From an uncultured Flavobacteriaceae bacterium (GTDB lineage Bacteria; Bacteroidota; Bacteroidia; Flavobacteriales; Flavobacteriaceae): a DNA stretch of 64,000 bases. Below, one piece after another: positions 18,549 to 27,103 of the stretch (positions are counted from its first letter, which is position 1; every line of letters begins with the position of its first letter). The notes under the pieces are model-generated. The model made no database searches, was not told the origin of the DNA, and worked only from the letters and a program-made list of their open reading frames with translations. The position numbers and the translations under genes are program-made. The stretch is from the NCBI GenBank assembly GCA_947494205.1, contig CANLUH010000004.1, positions 216,773-280,772 of the forward strand, in the 5' to 3' direction.

Positions 18549-18673
18549 TAATTTTGAGTTTTGCTAAAGATAGCATTTTACAAATGGTAATTTTAAATTT
18601 CTTTGGTGGTAAACCCTTATAATTACACTCAAAATATTTATCTTACATTTTGTTTTTGAAAACCTAAAGACTA

Positions 18674-19333
18674 ATGAAAAAGATTCTTATCCTTATTCTT
18701 ATTATAATCATTTCAATTTTCGCTTACGGTGAATATAAAGAATACCAGCGGTTTCATCCAAAAAACACAGACTACAAAGCTAGTGAAGCCATAGATTTAA
18801 ATTACCATGACCAAACTATAGTTTATGATTACAATGAAGCTATATATGCTTTAAACGGTTTTGTTATAACACAATGGAGTGCTAATGGTATTGATGTTCG
18901 TAGTCCAGAAAATGACAATACAGAGACACAATATGCTGTTAATACTTATGCAAAGAAGTTAGCCAAAGTTAAATTCTTTGAATCTAAATTGGAGCAGTCA
19001 AAAACCTTAAAAGACAAAGGCCTTAGTAATACTGAAATTAAGACTATTGAGTCTGAAAATATCACACCAGAAGATTATAACAAACGTTTAGAATCTGCAA
19101 AATTTAAACGCTTATTAATAGAAAGTCTTCCTAAAAAGAATTTAATTAACGGAGAAAAGAGCGCTTTTATATATGAAATTCAAAAACTTTTAATAAAAAA
19201 AGGGTTTGATATTCCTTTAGATGGTGTCTATAAAAATATTACATCTGATGCATTGAAAGCCTTTGAAGAAAAGCATCAATTATTCCCAGATGGAAAAATA
19301 GACCTTATCACTCTAGAGACCTTACTTAACTAG
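18674..19333 (+). CDS. Membrane-anchored protein with C-terminal peptidoglycan-binding domain
   Basis: 219-aa protein with an N-terminal hydrophobic anchor (KKILILILIIIISIFAYG). It has a middle domain with no recognised family (about 25-150). The C-terminal PG_binding_1-like module (about 155-219) shows the repeat pattern IYEIQKLLIKKGFDIPLDGVY and DALKAFEEKHQLFPDGKID. The protein probably sits in the inner membrane or periplasm and holds peptidoglycan; no catalytic domain is visible. The next gene begins after a 43-base gap, so cotranscription is possible. Confidence 0.75.
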   Translation: MKKILILILIIIISIFAYGEYKEYQRFHPKNTDYKASEAIDLNYHDQTIVYDYNEAIYALNGFVITQWSANGIDVRSPENDNTETQYAVNTYAKKLAKVKFFESKLEQSKTLKDKGLSNTEIKTIESENITPEDYNKRLESAKFKRLLIESLPKKNLINGEKSAFIYEIQKLLIKKGFDIPLDGVYKNITSDALKAFEEKHQLFPDGKIDLITLETLLN

Positions 19334-19376
19334 TATATTTTAAACGTCTTAAAAATATATTCTAAAACGATTAAGA

Positions 19377-20090
19377 TTGTTTAATAGATTGAAAACAAGT
19401 AGACTTCTTAAAACCTTAGCGTACACCGTTGGGATTATATATGTTATAAGCTCTTTAACACCAGTTTATTCCGTCTCACCATATATAAAAATATTATTTC
19501 ACATCAATATATTAGTGCTTTACACAACTGTTGTAAAAAAAACAAAGCCGCTTGTATATCTATTTTTTATAAGTAGTATGATTGGTGAATTTTTATATTT
19601 TAAAAGTTTTATAACATACTATTTAATAATAATTACCTGTTTTACGATATCATTTTCAAGCGGTATTTATCTACTATTTCCATTAATTAAAAAAGTGTCT
19701 TTTAAATATAAAATAACAGATATACTAGGGATTATATTACTTGTTCTTGGGCTTGGCTATATCATTGGCTCTGTTTATTTTATGTCTGCAAAAGAGACTG
19801 CCGATTATACTTTCTTCTCTATTGTTACAATAGCTTTTTCTTTATTTATAGCAACTTGTTTTTATATAACAGCATTTTATCGTCATCCAAAACGCATTCT
19901 TTTATTTGTAACAGGAGTAGGTTATATTGTAAATTGTTTGGTTTCATTATTTTACACACTTTACTTTAAAGAGGATTTTCTACCAATAATTGGAGTTATA
20001 AATACTGGGGAAATCGTAGCTCAATTATCCTTTATATATTTTATGATACATTATGACGTTATAGCAAAAGGACAAGACTGGGCTATTTAA
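19377..20090 (+). CDS. Multi-pass membrane protein of unknown function
   Basis: 237-aa protein with about seven or eight hydrophobic segments (for example TVGIIYVISSLTPVYSV and ILGIILLVLGLGYIIGSVYF). It starts with TTG at 19377; no in-frame ATG precedes the second membrane segment, and TTG followed by a Lys/Arg-rich start fits the membrane topology. The layout is reminiscent of YhhN/TMEM86-type lysoplasmalogenase proteins, but I cannot see decisive residues. It overlaps the convergent lpxH-like gene by four bases. Confidence 0.65.
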   Translation: MFNRLKTSRLLKTLAYTVGIIYVISSLTPVYSVSPYIKILFHINILVLYTTVVKKTKPLVYLFFISSMIGEFLYFKSFITYYLIIITCFTISFSSGIYLLFPLIKKVSFKYKITDILGIILLVLGLGYIIGSVYFMSAKETADYTFFSIVTIAFSLFIATCFYITAFYRHPKRILLFVTGVGYIVNCLVSLFYTLYFKEDFLPIIGVINTGEIVAQLSFIYFMIHYDVIAKGQDWAI

Positions 20091-20839
20091 TATTCTTTTA
20101 ATTCGAGCGTTTCACCATCGAAAACACCATAAGTGTAATAGCTAATCCAATCTCCTAAATTTAAGTATTTAGAATTATCTTTTAGTTTAATGTCTAACGG
20201 TAAATGTCTGTGACCAAACACAAAGAAATCGCGGTGTTTATCTTCTAATTTACGTTTACAATATTGCACCAACCATTCGTTATCTTCACCAAGAAAAGTA
20301 ACATCTTCGTCTCCTGAGATTAACTTGTTCTTTACCGATAAGTACTGCGCTAATCGTACGCCTAAGTCTGGATGTAACCATCTAAAAAACCATTGTGCTA
20401 CAGGATTGGTAAATACTTTTTTCATGCGTTTATAGCCTTTATCTCCAGGTCCTAAACCATCACCATGGCCAATAAAAAAGACTTTATTATTAAAGATAAA
20501 TTCTTTTGGTTTATGATAAACAGGAATTCCTAATTCTTCTTCAAAATAGCCATTCATCCATAAATCATGATTTCCTACAAAATAATAAATTGGTATTCCA
20601 GAATCACTAATTTCTGCTAATTTCCCTAAAGTTCTTGTAAACCCTTTGGGTACAACCGTTTTATATTCTGCCCAAAAATCGAATAAATCTCCTAATAAAA
20701 AAATAGCTGCGGCATCTTCTTTAACTTCATCCAACCAAGCTACAAACTTCTTTTCTCTGGGAATAGATTGTGCTTTTGTTGGTGCTCCTAAATGATTATC
20801 GGAAGCGAAGTATATTTTTTTTCCTTCGGGAATTTGCAT
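20087..20839 (-). CDS. lpxH: UDP-2,3-diacylglucosamine diphosphatase (LpxH family)
   Basis: Metallophosphoesterase that hydrolyses UDP-2,3-diacylglucosamine to lipid X in lipid A synthesis; peripheral on the inner membrane. The 250-aa protein has the metal-binding motifs SDNHLG (Asp11 and His13, the variant of the usual SDxHLG), LGDLFDFWAEY, VGNHDLWM, FIGHGDGLGPGD and FGHRHLP, all in order. Spacing suits the LpxH branch of calcineurin-like phosphoesterases. The ATG at 20839 is the only suitable start. Expressed separately from neighbours. Confidence 0.88.
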   Translation of the reverse strand: MQIPEGKKIYFASDNHLGAPTKAQSIPREKKFVAWLDEVKEDAAAIFLLGDLFDFWAEYKTVVPKGFTRTLGKLAEISDSGIPIYYFVGNHDLWMNGYFEEELGIPVYHKPKEFIFNNKVFFIGHGDGLGPGDKGYKRMKKVFTNPVAQWFFRWLHPDLGVRLAQYLSVKNKLISGDEDVTFLGEDNEWLVQYCKRKLEDKHRDFFVFGHRHLPLDIKLKDNSKYLNLGDWISYYTYGVFDGETLELKEY

Positions 20840-20909
20840 GTGTAAATATAAAGAAAGTTATACTTTCAGCGAAAGTAGATTTTATATTCTTTTCTCTATC
20901 ACATTTAGA

Positions 20910-22148
20910 CTAAATACTTGGCAAAACAGAATCTAAAGATTTTATCTTTCCATCTAAAAAATACTTATTTTTTATAATCAGGCTTTTAAAGTGTGGAATA
21001 GAATAATCCCACAAAAAACGCATTGGAATTTGCCCTTTAATTTCTATCAATTCTTCTTTAGTTATACTGTTTAATGACTTGTTATACATTTTTAAGGATA
21101 GTTCCTCTCTAATGTTATAATAGACTGAATTAATTGTTAATAGTAATTCTAAAAAATGATAATAATCGGACTCTAAATCATAAAGTACAATTATACTATT
21201 TTGTTTTTTTATATCTTCTTTAAGTAATTCGAAAAGATTTTCTTTATTAATTTTGTTTCCATTAAAAAAAACATTGTTTTTAACTAATGAAATTACATTT
21301 GAATAATCTTTAGATAGGTTACTGAGGGTAGAATAATAAAAGGAATGATTATAGAGTTCTATAATCTCTTTCTCCTTATTTAAATATTTCAATTTCTCTC
21401 TTGCATAACTAGAGATATGGTCAGTTGAAAACATTCTAAGACCTAAACCATGAGTTTTATAATTGAATGCTAATGAGTCATTAAATATTAATTTTTCTTC
21501 ATTTACAAATAAAATAGATCTTTCATGTACACTAGACATAGCTATAAAGATTTTTTCTAGATCTCTCATCTTAGTAGCCTTATCACAGAATAGATAATGC
21601 TTTTGAGACCTATATTGTTGCCCCATTTTAATCTCTCTTGTGTCTATTACAAAATCCCTTAATTTTCCTACTCCAGTATATTTATCATTTAATTGAAGTG
21701 AAAACTCTCCATTATCATGTCTTCTACCATATCTAATGTAAGTTCCATATTCTGGTTTTGAATACTCTATTAATTTTGCGCTTTCAATTTTCGGTAAATT
21801 AATTTTAATATCAGAATTAGTTTCTCCATACAATTCTACAGCCCTTTTACTTTCTGCTTTTATATACTTAATAGATTCATTTAATATTAAAGTATCTTCT
21901 TCTATTCTAAAATCGATTTCTGTTTCATTAATATTCAATTTTGAATCCTCTAGTGTATAACTATACTTATCCCAAGAATTATAATTCCATGGTTTAAATT
22001 TTATTGAATCTTTTGAAATTTTAATCTTTGGTGGCTCACTATAAATCCCTCTTTCATTTGACTTATAGAGCACCCAATCCCCCAAATGCGGATTAGTACA
22101 TGAAGTTAATAAAACTGTAAGAGATAAAACCGAAAGTATTTTTTTCAT
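20910..22148 (-). CDS. Lipoprotein of unknown function
   Basis: 412-aa lipoprotein. I choose the ATG at 22148, 14 codons inside the longest reading frame, because it gives the signal MKKILSVLSLTVLLTSC with a lipobox cysteine (Cys17). The mature part starts NPHLGDWVLYKS, a beta-rich domain with repeated short strands (residues about 20-110). The second half is helical and charged. No catalytic motif or known domain is apparent. Its AT content is high, like its neighbours. It is transcribed away from the sigma factor gene. Confidence 0.7.
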   Translation of the reverse strand: MKKILSVLSLTVLLTSCTNPHLGDWVLYKSNERGIYSEPPKIKISKDSIKFKPWNYNSWDKYSYTLEDSKLNINETEIDFRIEEDTLILNESIKYIKAESKRAVELYGETNSDIKINLPKIESAKLIEYSKPEYGTYIRYGRRHDNGEFSLQLNDKYTGVGKLRDFVIDTREIKMGQQYRSQKHYLFCDKATKMRDLEKIFIAMSSVHERSILFVNEEKLIFNDSLAFNYKTHGLGLRMFSTDHISSYAREKLKYLNKEKEIIELYNHSFYYSTLSNLSKDYSNVISLVKNNVFFNGNKINKENLFELLKEDIKKQNSIIVLYDLESDYYHFLELLLTINSVYYNIREELSLKMYNKSLNSITKEELIEIKGQIPMRFLWDYSIPHFKSLIIKNKYFLDGKIKSLDSVLPSI

Positions 22149-22317
22149 ATTGAATACTATTTCTGCAATAACTATCAATAAAAGTACCAAAATAGCATGT
22201 CATTTAATAAAAGATAATACCTAGATGATTTCAATTTTCCTACCTTAGTTTTCAAATAATTAAAAATAATTAGGAGACCTTTTAATAAAATGACCATTAA
22301 CAAGTAAAAGCCCAAGT

Positions 22318-22860
22318 ATGAGCGATCAAAAAATCATAACACTTTTTAAAAATGGTTATCGAGATAAAGCGTTTCGAGAATTATATAAACTCTACCCTAG
22401 AATAGAGAAATTAATTCTATCTAAAGGCGGTACAAAAGCAGATGCAACCGATGTATTTCAGGAAGCATTAATTGTACTAAATAGAAATCTTGAAAAATCG
22501 AATTTTACACTAACCGCATCCTTTTACACATATCTCTATTCAGTATCAAGATTTATCTGGAAGGATCAACAAAAACAATTTTCTAAACAAGAATTACATG
22601 ATTTAAATACCGAAGACGTTTCTATATTCCATAGTGTTTTAGAAGAGAAAAAATACCAGTTAGCAGAACAAGCTTTTCATGAATTAGGAGCCAGATGCCA
22701 GCAATTATTACAATGGTTTTATGTAAAAAAAATGTCGTTTAAAGACATTGCAGAACAGATGCAATTTAAGTCTGAAAAAATTGCAAAAAATCAAAAGTAT
22801 AAATGCTTACAAAAAGCTAAAGATATTTACAGATCTCAAGCTAACACCATTCACTCTTAA
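22318..22860 (+). CDS. RNA polymerase ECF-type sigma factor
   Basis: 180-aa sigma-70 family protein. The region 2 helices lie in residues about 20-90, with ATDVFQEALIVLNRN and LTASFYTYLYSVSRFIWKDQQK matching sigma2.2-2.4. Region 4 lies at about 118-165 (GARCQQLLQWFYVKKMSFKDIAEQMQFKS, the HTH). It recruits RNA polymerase to its own promoter set. The downstream gene starts after 12 bases and encodes an anti-sigma-like membrane protein, the usual sigma/anti-sigma arrangement. Target genes are unknown; the pair may autoregulate. Confidence 0.88.
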   Translation: MSDQKIITLFKNGYRDKAFRELYKLYPRIEKLILSKGGTKADATDVFQEALIVLNRNLEKSNFTLTASFYTYLYSVSRFIWKDQQKQFSKQELHDLNTEDVSIFHSVLEEKKYQLAEQAFHELGARCQQLLQWFYVKKMSFKDIAEQMQFKSEKIAKNQKYKCLQKAKDIYRSQANTIHS

Positions 22861-22872
22861 TTCTTGAAACCC

Positions 22873-24831
22873 ATGGAAAACACTATAGATAATATAGAAC
22901 GTATAAATAATTATATAAACAATACACTTACAGAAACTGAAAGATTAGCTTTTGAAAAACAGCTACAAACTGACGATACTTTCAACACACTTTACACAGA
23001 ACATTTAACGCTTTTAGAAGGCATAAAACGTAGTGATTTAAGAAAAGAAATTCTTACTGCGCGTAAGCAATATGTTTTCAAGAAATGGATCAAGCTCATA
23101 GGCCTTCCAATTTTAGCAATTATCATTACTATAATTTGTTATAATTCATTTTTTAATCTTAAGACGAAAGAAGAACAAAATACTTCGTTAACAAATGACA
23201 TTATAACCATTACTCAAGATTCTACAAATTATAGTATTGAAAACACTAAACATATAGACACTACAAAACACTACACAGTTATTCATAAAAAAGACACCTT
23301 AGTTCTCGATAAAGAAAAAACTATAGAACATAAGATAGATTATTTTAAAAAGGAAACTTTAACCTTATCCTCTAACAAACTTACCCAAGAAGAATTTAAA
23401 CAACAGTTTCCAAAATCGAAACATTTAAAACCAGTAAACGACTCTATTATTATACATACAACTATAGATTACGAAAGTACTCTTAACGACCATGTTGTTG
23501 TTACACAATCGAAAGTTAAAACCCCAACAAATAATTCAATCAATACATTTTATAATACAGTAAAAAAATCTCCACAAATTATAACATTAAACACAGAAAA
23601 AGACTCCACTTTCGTATGTAAAGAAGGGACTTTATTAACTATTAAAGCAAATTCTTTTATAGATAGCAAAACAGAAAAACCAGTTGGAGGAAATATTAAC
23701 CTTAAAGTTACAGAATTCTATAAATTATCTGATATGCTATTAGCTAATTTGTCTACTAAGTCCAATGATGATATATTGGAAACTGCAGGCATGATAAATA
23801 TTGAAGCTAAAAAGAATAATACACTTTTAAAATTAAAACCAGATAGTCCAATAAGCATTGGTTTTCCAAAACAAAAAAATAAAAAAAGGATGCAACTGTT
23901 TTCGGGAACTTATAATAATCACGACATAAATTGGAATGTAACAGGAGATGAAATTGTTGAAGACATAATTACGACTACTACTGTTGAAAGTACTCCCCAA
24001 GTAGATTTTAGAGTTGTAGAAGTTCCGCCGTTATTTCCAAGTTGTAAAACTGGAACTAATAAAGAAAAAAAGAACTGTTTTAAATCAAAAATTGAAGCTT
24101 TTGTTTCTAAAAACTATAATCTTGATGTCGCTAAAGGATTAAATATAACTGGAAAGCAAAAAATATCTGTACTCTTTAAAATTGACACCAAAGGTAATAT
24201 TACCAGCTTAAAAGTTGGCGCATCTCATAAAAAACTAGCAGAAGAAGCTATTAGAGTTATGGACTCGCTACCACAATTAGAACCCGCTACTCAAAGAGGA
24301 AAACCTGTTATCGTTCCTTTCTATTTCCCTATTAATCTTACTTTTGAAGGACCAACAAAAAAGATTAACCCGGTATTTGTAAATGGTAGAGATGTAGCTT
24401 TTAAAAACCATTTTGAAGCAAAACTCACAAATAATACTATAGGCTCTATAAAGGTACGAGAAATAGAACGTTATATGTTTTCAAGTTCTTATTTAGGTTG
24501 GATAAACTGTGATCGATTTACAAACACTATTAATAATATAAAGTATAAGGTAAAAATAAAAAATGCCGATGGAGCTAATATTAAAATGGTATTTAAAAGT
24601 ATGAGTTCTATTTTACCAAGTAAATTAAGAGGAGAAAATCATGATTTTGGTTATATTCCTAAAGGAGAAAATGTTTCTTTGATAGGCATAAAAAAAGTAG
24701 GGGATAAAATATATCTTGGTATAAAAGAAACAGAGACTAAACAAATTTCAGAGTTAGATTTAGAGTTTAAGGAAGTAAGTATCGAGGAATTAAAAGGTGC
24801 ATTAATAGACTTAAATAACGACTTCAATTAA
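22873..24831 (+). CDS. Anti-sigma-like membrane protein with TonB C-terminal-like domain
   Basis: 652-aa protein starting at the ATG 22873 (an in-frame TTG lies three codons upstream). Residues 1-65 resemble the cytoplasmic helical N-terminus of Bacteroidota anti-sigma factors (NTLTETERLAFEKQLQTDD). One membrane segment follows (WIKLIGLPILAIIITIICYNSFF, about 73-95). The periplasmic part has a beta-sandwich-like domain found in other Bacteroidota proteins (CKEGTLLTIKANSF, VTEFYKLSDMLLANLST) and then a TonB-C-like fold (KISVLFKIDTKGNITSLKVG, PFYFPINLTFEG). It likely holds the upstream sigma factor and senses an envelope signal; inferred from position and topology. Confidence 0.78.
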   Translation: MENTIDNIERINNYINNTLTETERLAFEKQLQTDDTFNTLYTEHLTLLEGIKRSDLRKEILTARKQYVFKKWIKLIGLPILAIIITIICYNSFFNLKTKEEQNTSLTNDIITITQDSTNYSIENTKHIDTTKHYTVIHKKDTLVLDKEKTIEHKIDYFKKETLTLSSNKLTQEEFKQQFPKSKHLKPVNDSIIIHTTIDYESTLNDHVVVTQSKVKTPTNNSINTFYNTVKKSPQIITLNTEKDSTFVCKEGTLLTIKANSFIDSKTEKPVGGNINLKVTEFYKLSDMLLANLSTKSNDDILETAGMINIEAKKNNTLLKLKPDSPISIGFPKQKNKKRMQLFSGTYNNHDINWNVTGDEIVEDIITTTTVESTPQVDFRVVEVPPLFPSCKTGTNKEKKNCFKSKIEAFVSKNYNLDVAKGLNITGKQKISVLFKIDTKGNITSLKVGASHKKLAEEAIRVMDSLPQLEPATQRGKPVIVPFYFPINLTFEGPTKKINPVFVNGRDVAFKNHFEAKLTNNTIGSIKVREIERYMFSSSYLGWINCDRFTNTINNIKYKVKIKNADGANIKMVFKSMSSILPSKLRGENHDFGYIPKGENVSLIGIKKVGDKIYLGIKETETKQISELDLEFKEVSIEELKGALIDLNNDFN

Positions 24832-25133
24832 CAGCTTATAATACTTATTAATTAATGTATTCTGAATTTAGAATTAAAATATGATAACACCTTTTATCTA
24901 CTCGCATACATTTTACCTTACAAAAAAAAGTAATGGTTCTAAATCTTGGTGCGATGTTGGGAAAGATGGGAAAGACATTGAAAAATGGGGCGAAAAATTT
25001 AATATAAAACATTATTTAATTTTCGAAATGCGCTTCTTTTAACTTCTAAAGAAAGAAAAAGTGTTAAACCTATTAAAATAGGTTCTTAAAACAAACGTTT
25101 AAACATTCAACTAAAAACTTTACAATAACTCAA
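24832..25133. other. Gene-poor gap with a possible gene fragment
   Basis: This 302-base stretch between the anti-sigma-like gene and the TPR-like gene contains one short reading frame (24881-25042, listed separately). I see no terminator, promoter or repeat beyond AT-rich sequence. Confidence 0.4.
24881..25042 (+). pseudogene. Possible short gene remnant, 53 codons
   Basis: An ATG-initiated reading frame of 53 residues containing KSWCDVGKDGKDIEKWGEKF and ending in IFEMRFF. The composition (Trp, Cys, Gly-Lys-Asp) looks protein-like rather than random AT translation. It is short and has no signal peptide, and I recognise no family. It may be the remnant of a decayed gene or a chance frame. Confidence 0.25.
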
Positions 25134-25931
25134 ATGAAGCAATTAATAATTATATTTTTCTTATTCCCTGTTCTCTTTTTAAATGCACAGGATTGTTATT
25201 ATGAAAACTATTATAATCAAGTAGATTTAGCTAAAGAAAACTTTAACAAAAGAAACTATACCGAAGCTAGTAAACATTTTAAAAAAGCCTTTTCTAGTGT
25301 AGACTTTCCTCTTGGGCACGACCTTAGTTTTGCTTTAGTAACAGCTAAAGAGTTAAATGATGAACAATGGATGGAAAACATTGCTATTCAATTAGCTAAA
25401 GGTGGTATTCCTCTAAAATATTTTAATAGCTATTACACCTTTAATTGGCATAAAGCATTTAAGTCTAATTTTAAAAGTTATCATAAATACTATCTAGATA
25501 ATTTTGATATTAAACTTAAAGAACGTTGGATTGCTTTAATACAAAAGGAACAAACTATAACACATAAACATATAGAGTTTAACTTAGGAAAAAGACCCTT
25601 AACATTACAACAAATGAAAGATGATGCTTATTCTCTTTTAAATGAATTGAACGACATAGTTCTGTCTAAAGGCTTTCCAGGAGAACAGAAAATAGGTTAT
25701 TTATATATAAAAGGTAAAAACAGAATAGAACCTTATGGAGCATTGACATTACTATTAAACACCTATTTAAGAGGAGAAAGTATCTTTAAAACTGGTATTC
25801 CGAATTTAATTTGTAATGGAAAACTACTTCCTGATTCACAAGATAAATTATTAGATAAAAAAGAGTTCCCTTACAGTAAAGGTATTGAAGAAGCTGTAAC
25901 CATTGCGTATAATAGATATAAAAAAGAATAA
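25134..25931 (+). CDS. Secreted protein with TPR-like N-terminus, function unknown
   Basis: 265-aa protein with a signal peptide (MKQLIIIFFLFPVLFLNAQ). The mature N-terminus contains a TPR-like helix pair: VDLAKENFNKRNYTEASKHF followed by FALVTAKELNDEQW. The rest is helical with conserved-looking segments KRPLTLQQMKDDAYSLLNEL and GYLYIKGKNRIEPYG, the latter reminiscent of a conserved DUF6624-like region in Bacteroidota. No catalytic site is evident. It converges on the ABC transporter gene with an 11-base gap. Confidence 0.72.
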   Translation: MKQLIIIFFLFPVLFLNAQDCYYENYYNQVDLAKENFNKRNYTEASKHFKKAFSSVDFPLGHDLSFALVTAKELNDEQWMENIAIQLAKGGIPLKYFNSYYTFNWHKAFKSNFKSYHKYYLDNFDIKLKERWIALIQKEQTITHKHIEFNLGKRPLTLQQMKDDAYSLLNELNDIVLSKGFPGEQKIGYLYIKGKNRIEPYGALTLLLNTYLRGESIFKTGIPNLICNGKLLPDSQDKLLDKKEFPYSKGIEEAVTIAYNRYKKE

Positions 25932-25942
25932 TTTATATCTAA

Positions 25943-27103
25943 TTACCCACGAAACAAGAAAAAATCATCCTTCATATCCTCTATCTGAGAATCTTCATTA
26001 GTAATAATATAATCTATTGCTTTAGAAGTAAAGGCATCTCCTTTTTTGGTTAGAGACACAATACTTTCATCAATCACAATCATATTATTTTTAAGAGCTA
26101 ATTCTAGTACAGTTTTAGCTCTTACTTTTTGCCAATTTATGTGTTCTCTTAAATGATTAACATGGCGTTCTTCTTCCTCATTATGGTTTTTAAGATGCAG
26201 TAAAAAGGTTAACAAAGACACTTCTGTTCGTTGTTGTTTTTCTCTGTAAACAACGGCTATTAACCCTTTTGTTGGTGCAAATAAATACACCATTAAAAAT
26301 AAAAGCCCCAACATGGTTGTTATAGACCCAGAAATTGAAGCATCTAACCAATGCGCAAACCAATAGCCAGAAATAGCACTAAATACCCCAAAACTAACGG
26401 CTAAAATTAGCATTTTCTTTAAATCGGTGGTTAGCAAATAAGCACTAGCAGCAGGCGCAATCATTAATGCCACAACTAAAATAGCACCCACAGCATCGAA
26501 CGCACCAACTGTTGTTACAGAGGACACCGTCATTAATCCATAATGAATAACTACTGGAGAAAACCCTAATGATGCCGACAATCCTGCATCGAATGTGCTT
26601 ACTTTTAATTCTTTAAAAAAGGCAATTAATAGACTTATTGTAACCAAAAGAATACTACCAACCACCCACATAGATTTTGGTCCTACATCGGTTCCTGCTA
26701 TTAATAATCTATCGAAAGGTGCAAAGGCTAACTCACCTAACAATACTGCATCGACATCTAAATGTACATCGTTAGCATTTTTAGCTATTAAGATAACACC
26801 TATACTAAACAGTGCAGGAAAGACTAAACCAATGGCCGTATCCTCTTTTACCAAGCCAGTTTTCTGAATCCACTCTACTAAAATCACTGTAATTATCCCT
26901 GTTAAGGCTGCTAAAACAATAAGTACTGGTGAGTTTAAATCATGTGTTATAAAAAATCCTATTACTATTCCTGGTAATATAGAATGACTTATTGCATCGC
27001 TTATCATCGCCATTTTACGTAACACTAAAAAGGTTCCTGGAATGGCACAAGCTATAGCTACCAAACTCGCAATAAGTTGTATTTCTATTTGTGCGCTACT
27101 CAT
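25943..27103 (-). CDS. Zn/Mn ABC transporter permease with C-terminal winged helix
   Basis: 386-aa ABC-3 family permease of a zinc/manganese importer. About eight membrane segments cover residues 1-280, with the ABC-3 motifs LRKMAMISDAISHSILPG (cytoplasmic loop that contacts the ATPase) and GAFDAVGAILVVALMIAPAA. Unusual for the family in most bacteria, a soluble tail (about 285-386) looks like a DtxR-type winged helix: HVNHLREHINWQKVRAKTVL, VIDESIVSLTKKGDAF. It may sense or signal metal status. The start overlaps the end of the second permease gene by 8 bases. Confidence 0.9.
   Translation of the reverse strand: MSSAQIEIQLIASLVAIACAIPGTFLVLRKMAMISDAISHSILPGIVIGFFITHDLNSPVLIVLAALTGIITVILVEWIQKTGLVKEDTAIGLVFPALFSIGVILIAKNANDVHLDVDAVLLGELAFAPFDRLLIAGTDVGPKSMWVVGSILLVTISLLIAFFKELKVSTFDAGLSASLGFSPVVIHYGLMTVSSVTTVGAFDAVGAILVVALMIAPAASAYLLTTDLKKMLILAVSFGVFSAISGYWFAHWLDASISGSITTMLGLLFLMVYLFAPTKGLIAVVYREKQQRTEVSLLTFLLHLKNHNEEEERHVNHLREHINWQKVRAKTVLELALKNNMIVIDESIVSLTKKGDAFTSKAIDYIITNEDSQIEDMKDDFFLFRG

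Noticed and set aside
22148..22190. Upstream start for the 412-aa lipoprotein
   Set aside because: The extra 14 residues would precede a clean lipoprotein signal peptide; the downstream ATG is better.
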